A DNA stretch of 38,821 nucleotides from Scleromatobacter sp045810285. GTDB lineage: Bacteria > Pseudomonadota > Gammaproteobacteria > Burkholderiales > Burkholderiaceae_C. Shown here one piece after another: positions 1-7,454 of the stretch. Below the pieces are notes generated by a model that searched no databases, was not told the origin of the DNA, and saw nothing but the letters and a program-made list of their open reading frames with translations. The first letter of the stretch is position 1, and the number at the start of each line of letters is the position of its first letter. Where the stretch lies: contig JBJMWE010000080.1 in assembly GCA_045810285.1 (NCBI GenBank), positions 1 through 38,821 on the forward strand, written 5' to 3'. The position numbers were made by a program, and so were the translations under genes.

Positions 1-107
1 GCGGCCCGGGTGGCCGAGGCGACGGCCAGCAGGGCGAGCCCGCCCGCGCGCGCGCTCGCCCGGGCGAGCCGCGCCGCGCGCGGCGCCTCAGGTTTCGTAG
101 TAGCCAT
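1..107 (-). CDS. Partial exported protein, next gene of the EPS operon
   Basis: An ATG at 107 opens a frame that runs off the left edge of the window. Its 35 visible codons give a basic N-terminus (MATTKPEAPRAARLARASAR) followed by a short hydrophobic stretch (AGGLALLAVASATRA), which looks like a Sec signal peptide. A purine-rich GGGGG sits just upstream of the ATG. The gene overlaps the 3' end of the autokinase gene by 20 bases, which implies translational coupling. In XrtA-type exopolysaccharide loci the gene after the tyrosine autokinase often encodes an outer-membrane protein of the TIGR03016 type. That identity is inference from position; the visible part only supports an exported protein. 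Confidence 0.5.
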   Translation of the reverse strand, partial: MATTKPEAPRAARLARASARAGGLALLAVASATRA

Positions 108-984
108 ACGCCCCCGGATCCGGCAGCGAGGATCGATTCAGCACGGTCGAGACCAGCGGACACGAGTCCACGGCCTCGAACGCCTGCGAGACGGCGCGCG
201 AATCGGCACTGTCGGCCTGCACGACCATGATCACCTGGCCGACGCGCGTGGCCAGGTGGCGGGTGCCGCTCGACACGAGGATCGGCGGGGCGTCGAAGAT
301 CACCAGCCGGTCCGCGTAGCGCTCCGACAGCTCGGTCAGCAGGCGGTCGATGTAGGCGCTCGAAAGCAGCTCGGCCGACTTGTGGGTCTGCTTGCCCGCG
401 GGCAGCAGCGACAGCTTGGGCACGTTGGTGCGCAGCAGCACGTCGGAGATGTCGAGCTCGGGGCGCGATGCGAGATCGAGCAGGCCGGGCCCGGGCTCGA
501 TGCCGTAGCGCTCGAGCACCGACGGTCGCAGCACGTCGGCGTCCACCAGCAGCGCGTGGAAGTCGACCTCCATCGCCAGGCTCATCGCGACGTTCATCGA
601 GAAGAAGGTCTTGCCCTCGCCGGCGGTGGCGCTCGTGACCAGCACCAGGTTGCGGCGCAGGCCGCGCGCGCCCGCGTCCTCGACGTTTTTCAGCACCGCC
701 TGCTTGATGACGCGGATCTGCTCGGCGAGCACGCGGTCCGACAGCATCGGCGTGAGGTAGCCTTGCGCGGCGAGGCGGTCGAGGTCGATCGCGACCTCGC
801 GCGAGGTCTTGCCGATCGAGCGATCGTTGGCGGGCTCGGCGACCGGCGCTTCGGGCGCCGGTGCGTCGACGACGCGCATCGCCGCGGCGTCGGCGACCGC
901 GGGCTCCAGGCCGGCGGTGGGCACCTGGATGCCGGCCCGGCGCAGTTCCTCGAGGCGTCGCGTGGCTTGTTCGATGAGATTCAT
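88..984 (-). CDS. XrtA-associated tyrosine autokinase (BY-kinase)
   Basis: A 298-residue cytoplasmic bacterial tyrosine kinase of the CpsD/Wzc-C type. It phosphorylates itself and controls polymer length together with the membrane chain-length protein encoded just upstream. Walker A is SATAGEGKT at 118-126, Walker A' is LLVDAD at 145-150 and Walker B is VIFDAPP at 228-234. Three tyrosines lie at the extreme C-terminus (293, 295, 296), the usual autophosphorylation cluster. The N-terminus (MNLIEQATRRLEELRRAGI) matches the exosortase-A-associated form (TIGR03018) rather than EpsG, which carries an extra N-terminal domain. I chose ATG 984; an in-frame GTG lies at 993, and neither start has a strong Shine-Dalgarno. 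It begins 13 bases after the chain-length gene ends. Confidence 0.88.
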   Translation of the reverse strand: MNLIEQATRRLEELRRAGIQVPTAGLEPAVADAAAMRVVDAPAPEAPVAEPANDRSIGKTSREVAIDLDRLAAQGYLTPMLSDRVLAEQIRVIKQAVLKNVEDAGARGLRRNLVLVTSATAGEGKTFFSMNVAMSLAMEVDFHALLVDADVLRPSVLERYGIEPGPGLLDLASRPELDISDVLLRTNVPKLSLLPAGKQTHKSAELLSSAYIDRLLTELSERYADRLVIFDAPPILVSSGTRHLATRVGQVIMVVQADSADSRAVSQAFEAVDSCPLVSTVLNRSSLPDPGAYGYYET

Positions 985-997
985 GGTCGGCACGCGA

Positions 998-2539
998 TCA
1001 CAGGATGTGGCCCAGCCGCTTGGTGACCAGGACGATCCACACGCCCTGCGCCGCGAAGAACACGGCCATCACCAGGACGACGCGCTGCAGGTCGCGCCGG
1101 CGGGCGAGCGCCAGGCCCGTCGTGGTGACGACGCTGATCATGCCGATCACGGGCCGCTTGGTGGCGACCTCGAGCTGGCGCGGGGTGGAGAAGGTCGGGT
1201 AGATCAGGCTCAGCGCCCACGCCAGGCCCAGCCCCAGGCCCAGCGCGGCCAGCATGGCGAGCGTGGCGATCGCGGTGCGATCCGGGAACACGGCCTTGGG
1301 CATCACGTGTGGCGGCTCGATCACGCGGAAGTCGGCCAGCTGCGCGGACTCGTCCATCTTCACGCCGAGCGAGGCCGACTCGCGGCGCGACACCAGCATC
1401 TCGTAGTTCTTGCGGATGACGTCGTAGTCGCGATTGAGCTGCGCGAGCTCGGCCTCGGCCTGCGGCGCCTTGCTGGCGGAGGCGCGCAGCTCGCCCAGGC
1501 GGGCCTGCTGCGCGGACAGCTGCGATCCGAGCGAAGCGACGTTGGCCTCCGCGTCGGCGAGCGACACGCGGATGCGCTGGAACACGGGGCTGGTGGCCGC
1601 GGAGCCCGGCCGGCTGCCGTTCTTGGACGCGGCGCGTTCTGCGGCGCGCTGGGCCTCCAGCTGGCGGATGGTCTGGCGTGCGCTGATGACGTCGGGGTGC
1701 GCGTCGGTGTACTTGCGCAGCAGCTCGTCGAGCTGCTTCTTCTGCGTGTCGATGCGCGAATCGAGCTCCGTGGGCATCGGCGGGAGCGGCGGATTCGACG
1801 CGTCGGCGGGCAGGTGCGGATCCTCCGACGAGAGCTCGCGCTTGAGCGCGTCGCGCGACTGCACCGCGGCGGCGTACGCGATCTGCAGGCGCGTCACCTC
1901 GTCCGAGATGGTGGACGTGCGCGCGAAGTAGTCCTGCGTCGACACGCCCGAGACGCCGAAGTTGCGGATCTTGAAATCCTTGAGCCGGTTCTCGGCCTCG
2001 GACAGCTTGGCCTCGTAGGTCTTGATCTGCTCGTCGATGAAGCTGCCGGCCTCGGACGAGTCGCGCTGCTTGGCCTCGGTGCCGTTGCCCACGAACAGGT
2101 CGACGAGCGCGGCCACCACGGCCTTGGCCGCGGTCGGGTCGGTGTCCTTGACGCTGATCACGTACAGGTTGCCGCCGCCGTCGACCTTGATGCGGTCGAT
2201 CATCTCGTCGATCGCCTTCTCGTGCGCGATGCCGGTGGGCGGCACGCTGGCATGCGTGGCCTTGAGGATGTGCTCGACGTTCGGCCGCGACACCAGCGTC
2301 TTGGCGAGCATGCGCACCTGCTGGTCGGTGTCCGGCTGGAAGGCCAGGCCCTGCATCAGCGGCTTGAGCACGGTCTGCGTGTCGACGTAGATGCGCGCGT
2401 TCGCCTCATAGCGGTTGGGCATCACCCACACGACGGCGAAGCCCGCGAGCGCCACGGCCCACATGACGGCGATGGCGAGCCAACGGCGGCGCCAGATCGC
2501 CCGCAGGGCGATCAGGAGTTCTTCGACGATCTGGTTCAC
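998..2539 (-). CDS. XrtA-type polysaccharide chain-length determinant (Wzz/GumC family)
   Basis: A 513-residue inner-membrane polysaccharide co-polymerase. A first membrane helix lies at about 18-38, followed by the Wzz-type segment with YEANARIYVDTQTVLKPL. A long periplasmic region rich in coiled-coil character covers roughly 165-400. Further hydrophobic helices lie near 423-447 and 487-506. Length and N-terminus fit the PEP-CTERM-associated chain-length family (TIGR03007). It lacks a fused kinase domain; that activity is supplied by the separate autokinase encoded next. It sits 42 bases after the export lipoprotein gene in the same leftward operon and presumably sets the modal length of the exported polymer with it. 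Confidence 0.88.
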   Translation of the reverse strand: MNQIVEELLIALRAIWRRRWLAIAVMWAVALAGFAVVWVMPNRYEANARIYVDTQTVLKPLMQGLAFQPDTDQQVRMLAKTLVSRPNVEHILKATHASVPPTGIAHEKAIDEMIDRIKVDGGGNLYVISVKDTDPTAAKAVVAALVDLFVGNGTEAKQRDSSEAGSFIDEQIKTYEAKLSEAENRLKDFKIRNFGVSGVSTQDYFARTSTISDEVTRLQIAYAAAVQSRDALKRELSSEDPHLPADASNPPLPPMPTELDSRIDTQKKQLDELLRKYTDAHPDVISARQTIRQLEAQRAAERAASKNGSRPGSAATSPVFQRIRVSLADAEANVASLGSQLSAQQARLGELRASASKAPQAEAELAQLNRDYDVIRKNYEMLVSRRESASLGVKMDESAQLADFRVIEPPHVMPKAVFPDRTAIATLAMLAALGLGLGLAWALSLIYPTFSTPRQLEVATKRPVIGMISVVTTTGLALARRRDLQRVVLVMAVFFAAQGVWIVLVTKRLGHIL

Positions 2540-2581
2540 GGGCGTCCACCCAACCCTGCACGCACGCGCATCACTGGTTGC

Positions 2582-3205
2582 TCAGAACCAGCTTTGCGGC
2601 ACGATGATGACGTCACCCGGCGCGACCGCGGCGTTCGCGCTGATGTCGCCGCGCTTGAGGAGATCCTTCAGGCGCACGGTGTAGGACGTGTTGTTGCGTA
2701 CCAGGACGGCGCTGTTGCCGTCCGCGAAATCCGTCAGGCCGCCCGCCTGGATCATGACGTCCAGCAGGGTCATGTTCTGGCGGTAGGCGATGGCCTGCGG
2801 CTTGGCGGCCTCGCCGACGATGCGGATCTGTTCGGAGAACGTGCCCTGGAACGACGTGACGAGCACGGTGACGTTCGGGTCGCGCACGTACTTGCCCAGC
2901 GCCTTCTCGATCTCGCGCGCGATCTCGGGCGGCGTCTTGCCCGCCACGTCCAGATCCTGCACCAGCGGCGTCGAGATGCGGCCGTCCGGCCGCACCTGCA
3001 CGCTGCCGGACAGGTCGGCGTTGCGCCAGACGACGATGTTGAGCGCATCGAGCGGGCCGACCTTGTAGACGTCCTCGGCCGACGGCGTCGACGCCGGCAC
3101 CGGCGGATGGGTGGCGACGCAGCCGGCCAGCGCGACGGCAGCGCAGGCCAGAACGAAAAGCGCCCGGAGTTCCCGGGCGACCGAGGCGAGTGCGGTCATG
3201 TTCAT
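2582..3205 (-). CDS. Polysaccharide export lipoprotein (Wza-like, XrtA-associated)
   Basis: A 207-residue outer-membrane polysaccharide export protein. A signal peptide ends in the lipobox LAGC with the lipidated Cys at 29. A poly-export domain follows at about 45-125 (KVGPLDALNIVVWRNADLSG) and an SLBB-like segment in the C-terminal third (GEAAKPQAIAYRQNMTLLD). It is much shorter than E. coli Wza (about 380 residues), as is usual for the PEP-CTERM-associated family TIGR03027. The start at 3205 overlaps the stop of the glycosyltransferase gene in an ATGA arrangement, so the two are translationally coupled. The frame stays open upstream, but only this start gives a sensible lipoprotein signal. 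Confidence 0.88.
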   Translation of the reverse strand: MNMTALASVARELRALFVLACAAVALAGCVATHPPVPASTPSAEDVYKVGPLDALNIVVWRNADLSGSVQVRPDGRISTPLVQDLDVAGKTPPEIAREIEKALGKYVRDPNVTVLVTSFQGTFSEQIRIVGEAAKPQAIAYRQNMTLLDVMIQAGGLTDFADGNSAVLVRNNTSYTVRLKDLLKRGDISANAAVAPGDVIIVPQSWF

Positions 3206-4587
3206 TGCCCTTCGCGGAAGACGACCACGCTGACGGTCTCGATCAGGACGAGCAGGTCGAGCACCAGCGAGTGGTTCTTCACGTAGTAAAGGTCGAATTG
3301 GTGCTTGCGGCGTGCATCCTCGATCGAGGCGCCGTAGCCCGAACGCACCTGGGCCCATCCGGTCAGGCCAGGCTTGATGCTGTGGCGCAGATCATAGAAC
3401 GGGATGTGCTTGCGTAGTTCGGCGACGAAGGTCGGGCGTTCCGGGCGCGGACCGATCAGGCTCATCTCGCCCTTCAGGACGCTGAACAGCTGCGGCAGTT
3501 CGTCGATGCGGGTCTTGCGCATGAAGGCGCCGACCGGCGTCACGCGGCTGTCGTTCTTGGTGGCCCAGCGCGCCACGCCATCCTTCTCGGCGTCGTTGCG
3601 CATGCTGCGGAACTTCAGGCACATGAAGATCTTGCCGCCGAAGCCCACGCGTTCCTGGCGATACAGGATCGGGCCGGGGCTGGTGAGATGCACGGCGACC
3701 GCCGCGAACGCCATCACCGGCGCGGCCAGCGTCAGCAGGATGCCCGAGCCGACGATGTCGACCAGTCGCTTGACGACGTGGCGCACCTTGCCCTGCTCGA
3801 AGCCCTTGCCGTAGACCAGCCAGCTGGCCTTCAGGCTGTCCAGCGGCACCTCGGAGCGCGCGCGCTCGAAGCAGCCGGCCAGGTCGAGGACGGGAATGCC
3901 GCGGATGCGGCAGGCGAGCAGTTGGTCCATCGGCACGTTTCCGCCGCGCTGGTCGCGCACCGCGACGACGATCTCGTCGATGCCATGCGTGTGGACCAGG
4001 TCGACGATCGAGCTGGCGCCGTGGAACACCTCGGCCTTGCCCAGTTCGGCGGGCAGGCCGGGCTCGTCCTGCGGCGTGGCGAGGTAGCCGACGACGTTGC
4101 GCTGCATCGTCTTGGACTCGTGGAAGTCGCGCGCCACCATCGCGGCGTCGGCGCCGGTGCCCACGATCAGCACGCGCGGCACGCGCAGCGCCTTGGTCAG
4201 GCGGCGGCCGAAGTACTTGCCCACCAGCAGGCAGCCGGCCAGGCACCAGATGGCGCGCGGCAGGAACAGCGTGGCGTAGTGCGAGCCCAGCGTGGCTTCG
4301 AAGATCGGGTAGGCCAGGCAGCCGGCGATGGCGCTGGCGGTCAGCATGCGCCAGAACGTGGCCGACAGGCGCAGGCGCACCGGACGATACAGGCCCAGGC
4401 AGGCGAACATGAAGACCGCGGTCAGCGAGAAAGCGGCGGCCAGCGTCAGGAGCCAGTTCAACGGCAGCAGGTTCGAGGAACCCACCAGGTTGGGCGTGAC
4501 GGCGGAGGCCAGGACGACGGCCAGGAAGCACAGCGTGACGTCGAAGAACAACGACGACAGCGGCACGTTGCGGAATGCAGCGAACAT
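3202..4587 (-). CDS. Polyprenyl glycosylphosphotransferase (EPS initiating enzyme)
   Basis: A 461-residue inner-membrane enzyme that transfers a sugar-1-phosphate onto undecaprenyl phosphate, the first step of exopolysaccharide repeat-unit assembly. Four to five hydrophobic segments fill residues 9-125, followed by a Rossmann-like CoA-binding domain starting at RVLIVGTGADAA (138-149). The bacterial sugar transferase domain starts near 273 with one further membrane segment, KFRSMRNDAE at 325-334, and the signature DELPQLFSVLKGEMSLIGPRP at about 362-382. I chose ATG 4587 because GGAGGG lies just upstream; in-frame ATGs at 4599 and 4605 have none. It is the first gene of the leftward EPS operon. 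The sugar substrate cannot be read from sequence. Confidence 0.9.
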   Translation of the reverse strand: MFAAFRNVPLSSLFFDVTLCFLAVVLASAVTPNLVGSSNLLPLNWLLTLAAAFSLTAVFMFACLGLYRPVRLRLSATFWRMLTASAIAGCLAYPIFEATLGSHYATLFLPRAIWCLAGCLLVGKYFGRRLTKALRVPRVLIVGTGADAAMVARDFHESKTMQRNVVGYLATPQDEPGLPAELGKAEVFHGASSIVDLVHTHGIDEIVVAVRDQRGGNVPMDQLLACRIRGIPVLDLAGCFERARSEVPLDSLKASWLVYGKGFEQGKVRHVVKRLVDIVGSGILLTLAAPVMAFAAVAVHLTSPGPILYRQERVGFGGKIFMCLKFRSMRNDAEKDGVARWATKNDSRVTPVGAFMRKTRIDELPQLFSVLKGEMSLIGPRPERPTFVAELRKHIPFYDLRHSIKPGLTGWAQVRSGYGASIEDARRKHQFDLYYVKNHSLVLDLLVLIETVSVVVFREGQ

Positions 4588-5081
4588 GGAACCCTCCATC
4601 GCCACTCGGGACGGGCAGCGGATCTCTCGTCCGCCATTCCTCGTCTCGCGTCGACGCTACTGATACAAATGAAACAGGATGTGTCGAAGGGCGCATGGCC
4701 CCGTACGAACAACCCCGTCGCCTGCTGCCACCGCCTCATCAGTCCCTTGCGGGCGGTGTGTGGGCAGACGCCGAATCTGTTGCAACCAGTATCGAATATC
4801 TTGGCTCGCAGCGAAATCCCCGCATTTGGGGGGGATCCAGTATGTCAAAGCGGCACTATTTCACACTTTCCGTGCACGCCGCCATAACGTTTGCGGGATT
4901 GTGGCGAATGTTCTCGCGAACGGCGACCGCCGCGCGTCACGCATTGGGCGGGCGGCGAATTCGCAACACTGTAACTACGTGTATCGATGCGGAATATGCG
5001 TGGTCGCGGCCACTTCCCCCAAAAATGGTGGGCTCGGACGGGAAGCCGGTCGCTTAGACTTCCGGCTGAGGGAATCTGCCA
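4588..5081. other. Divergent control region between EPS operon and tviB
   Basis: About 490 bases without a convincing gene, markedly more AT-rich than the flanking genes. It must hold promoters for both the leftward EPS operon and tviB. Visible structure: an ATCCCC/GGGGAT inverted repeat at 4816-4836, and AGCCGG (5044-5049) facing CCGGCT (5062-5067) just ahead of tviB, which could fold in the 5' leader. I looked for sigma-54 elements, which are known at some XrtA loci, and found none. A short frame from an ATG near 4842 has no family resemblance, and I do not call it. Confidence 0.55.
4592..4597 (-). promoter_or_regulatory. Shine-Dalgarno that decides the glycosyltransferase start
   Basis: GGAGGG on the minus strand, four bases before ATG 4587. 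The alternative starts at 4599 and 4605 lie on or beyond this motif and so cannot use it. Confidence 0.65.
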
Positions 5082-6368
5082 ATGAACAAGACTTTGACGG
5101 TGGCCGTTGTCGGCCTGGGTTACGTTGGACTGCCGCTGGCGGTCGCGTTTGGAAAGAAGTTTCCGACGATCGGTTTCGACCTGTCGGAAAGCAAGATCGA
5201 GAGCTATCGCCGCAACATCGATCCGATGGGCGAGCTCGAATCGGCGGATCTGCAGGCGGCGCGCCTGAAGCTGTCCACCGATCCGTCCGTGCTGCGCGAG
5301 GCCGACTTCGTCGTCATCGCCGTGCCCACGCCGGTCGACGACGCCCACATTCCCGATTTCTCGCCGCTGATTGGCGCCAGCACGGTCGCCGGCAAGAACC
5401 TGAAGCCGGGCGCCGTGGTGGTGTTCGAGTCGACGGTCTATCCGGGCGCGACGGAGGAAGTCTGCATCCCGCTGCTGGAGAAGCACTCCGGCCTGAAGTG
5501 GAAGAAGGATTTCTTCGTCGGCTACTCGCCCGAGCGCATCAATCCGGGCGACAAGGAACACACGCTCACGCGCATCGTGAAGGTGGTGTCGGGCGACACG
5601 CCTGCCACGCTGGACATCGTCGCCGACACCTATGGCGCCGTGATCGAGGCGGGCGTGCACCGTGCCAGCAGCATCAAGGTGGCCGAGGCCGCCAAGGTGA
5701 TCGAGAACACGCAGCGCGACCTGAACATCGCGCTGGTCAACGAACTGGCGCTGATCTTCCACCGCATCGGCATCGACACCACCGAGGTGCTGGAAGCCGC
5801 CGGCACGAAGTGGAACTTCCTGTCGTTCCGCCCGGGCCTGGTCGGCGGCCACTGCATCGGCGTCGATCCGTACTACCTCACCCACAAGGCGGAGATCCTG
5901 GGCCTGCACCCCGAGGTCATCCTCGCGGGCCGCCGCATCAACGACGGCATGGGCCGCTACATCGCCGAACAGACCGTCAAGTGCATGATCCGCCGCGGCC
6001 ACGCCGTCAAGGACGCCGACGTGCTGGTGCTGGGCCTGACCTTCAAGGAAAACTGCGCCGACCTGCGCAATTCCAAGGTCATCGACGTGATCCGCGAGCT
6101 CCAGAGCTACGGCGCGCGCGTGCACGTGCACGACCCGATCGCCGCGCCGGAAGAGGCGCTGCACGAATACGGCGTCAAACTCGTCAAGTGGGACGACCTG
6201 CCGCGCGCGAGCGCGATCGTCGGCGCCGTCGCGCACCAGGAACTGGTCGCGAAGACGCCGTCGGAACTGCTCGCCAAGCTGGCGCCGCAGGGCGTCTACG
6301 TCGACGTGAAGTGCAAGGCCGACCAGGCCGCGCTGAACGAGCTCGGCGTGGAAGTCTGGCGCCTGTGA
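5082..6368 (+). CDS. tviB: UDP-N-acetylhexosamine 6-dehydrogenase (TviB/WbpO type)
   Basis: A 428-residue NAD-dependent nucleotide-sugar dehydrogenase. It oxidises C6 of a UDP-N-acetylhexosamine twice to give the uronic acid used in acidic polysaccharides. The Rossmann motif is VVGLGYVGLPLA at 9-20. The central domain has the lysine motif AEAAKVIENTQRD at about 201-213, with Lys205. The catalytic Cys258 lies in GGHCIGVDPYYL. The family splits into UDP-glucose, UDP-GlcNAc and UDP-GalNAc enzymes; the VDPYYL form and the adjacent epimerase favour TviB/WbpO over UDP-glucose dehydrogenase, but exact substrate is inference. A good ribosome site (GAGGGA) precedes the ATG. It overlaps tviC by four bases and diverges from the EPS operon it presumably supplies. 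Confidence 0.88.
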   Translation: MNKTLTVAVVGLGYVGLPLAVAFGKKFPTIGFDLSESKIESYRRNIDPMGELESADLQAARLKLSTDPSVLREADFVVIAVPTPVDDAHIPDFSPLIGASTVAGKNLKPGAVVVFESTVYPGATEEVCIPLLEKHSGLKWKKDFFVGYSPERINPGDKEHTLTRIVKVVSGDTPATLDIVADTYGAVIEAGVHRASSIKVAEAAKVIENTQRDLNIALVNELALIFHRIGIDTTEVLEAAGTKWNFLSFRPGLVGGHCIGVDPYYLTHKAEILGLHPEVILAGRRINDGMGRYIAEQTVKCMIRRGHAVKDADVLVLGLTFKENCADLRNSKVIDVIRELQSYGARVHVHDPIAAPEEALHEYGVKLVKWDDLPRASAIVGAVAHQELVAKTPSELLAKLAPQGVYVDVKCKADQAALNELGVEVWRL

Positions 6369-7393
6369 CTGCGGACATCGGCACGGCGGCCCTCGACCAG
6401 GTACTCGCCGAAGTCGCCGCCACCCCGCGCCGCTGGCTCGTCACCGGCGCCGCGGGCTTCATCGGCTCGCACCTGCTGGAGACGCTGCTGGCCGCCGGCC
6501 AGCACGTCGTCACGCTGGACAACTTCGCCACCGGCCACCAGCGCAACTTCGACAAGGTGCGCGTGGCCCTCGGCGAAGCGGCCTGGGCGCGCCACGTTCC
6601 CATCACGGGCGACATCGCTGACGAGGCGACCTGCCGCACGGCCTGCGAAGGCGTGGACATCGTCCTGCACCAGGCGGCGCTCGGCTCGGTGCCGCGCTCG
6701 CTGGCCGACCCGCTGACCACGCACCGCGCCAACGCCACCGGCTTCCTGACGATGCTCGTGGCCGCGCGCGACGCCAAGGTGCAGCGCTTCGTCTACGCGG
6801 CCTCCAGCTCCACCTACGGCGATTCGCCGACGCTGCCCAAGGTCGAGGACGTGATCGGCCGGCCGCTGTCGCCGTACGCCGTCACCAAGTACCTCGACGA
6901 GCTGTACGCCGACGTGTTCTGCCGCAGCTACGGCATGCCCACGATGGGCCTGCGCTACTTCAACGTCTTCGGCCCGCGCCAGGATCCGGACGGTGCCTAC
7001 GCCGCGGTCATCCCGCGCTGGATCGCCGCGATGCTGGAGGGCCGCGAGTGCGTCATCAACGGCGACGGCGAGACCTCGCGCGATTTCTGTTTCGTGCGCA
7101 ACGTCGTCCAGGCCAACCTGCGCGCGGCGCTGACGTCCAACGCCGAGGCCATCGGCAAGGTCTACAACGTGGCCGTCGGCCAGCGCACGACGCTCAACGA
7201 GCTCCACGCCGCGCTGGCCACGGCCGTCCAGGCGCGCGCCGGCACCCGCGTGGCCGCGCCCACGCGCGCGCCCTTCCGCGCGGGCGACGTCCGCCACTCG
7301 CTGGCCGACATCTCGCTGGCGCGCCGCCTGCTGGGCTACGAGCCCACGCACACCATCGCCGCCGGGATGGCGGAGACGGTGGCAGCCTACTGA
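6365..7393 (+). CDS. tviC: UDP-N-acetylhexosamine(-uronate) 4-epimerase (TviC/WbpP type)
   Basis: A 342-residue short-chain dehydrogenase/epimerase that interconverts gluco and galacto forms of UDP-N-acetylhexosamines or their uronates. The NAD-binding motif is VTGAAGFIGSHL at 27-38. The catalytic triad is visible as SSST at 147-150 and Tyr171-x3-Lys175 (YAVTK). The N-terminal extension before the Rossmann fold (about 26 residues) and the spacing are characteristic of TviC/WbpP rather than GalE. I chose the GTG at 6365, which overlaps the tviB stop (GTGA) and has GGAAG upstream; this gives the family's normal length although the frame stays open far upstream. Together with tviB it would make a UDP-HexNAcA donor for the neighbouring exopolysaccharide. 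Confidence 0.87.
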   Translation: MTADIGTAALDQVLAEVAATPRRWLVTGAAGFIGSHLLETLLAAGQHVVTLDNFATGHQRNFDKVRVALGEAAWARHVPITGDIADEATCRTACEGVDIVLHQAALGSVPRSLADPLTTHRANATGFLTMLVAARDAKVQRFVYAASSSTYGDSPTLPKVEDVIGRPLSPYAVTKYLDELYADVFCRSYGMPTMGLRYFNVFGPRQDPDGAYAAVIPRWIAAMLEGRECVINGDGETSRDFCFVRNVVQANLRAALTSNAEAIGKVYNVAVGQRTTLNELHAALATAVQARAGTRVAAPTRAPFRAGDVRHSLADISLARRLLGYEPTHTIAAGMAETVAAY

Positions 7394-7404
7394 GCCGGCA
7401 CGGA

Positions 7405-7439
7405 CCGCCGGGCGCGCGCGTCACGTGCGTGCGCGGCGG
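7405..7439. terminator. Candidate hairpin between converging tviC and halogenase operons
   Basis: CCGCCG at 7405-7410 faces CGGCGG at 7434-7439, with further imperfect GC pairing inside. It sits between two convergent transcription units, where a bidirectional terminator is expected. There is no clear T-run on either strand, so intrinsic termination is uncertain. Confidence 0.3.
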
Positions 7440-7454
7440 CTCCGCGAATCACGC

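Noticed and set aside
4842..5057. Short plus-strand frame starting MSKRHYF upstream of tviB
   Set aside because: No ribosome site, no homology recognised, lies in a promoter region and its composition changes along the frame.
4588..5081. Sigma-54 promoter for the EPS operon
   Set aside because: RpoN control is known at some XrtA loci, but no TGGCAC-N5-TTGCA-like element was found on either strand.
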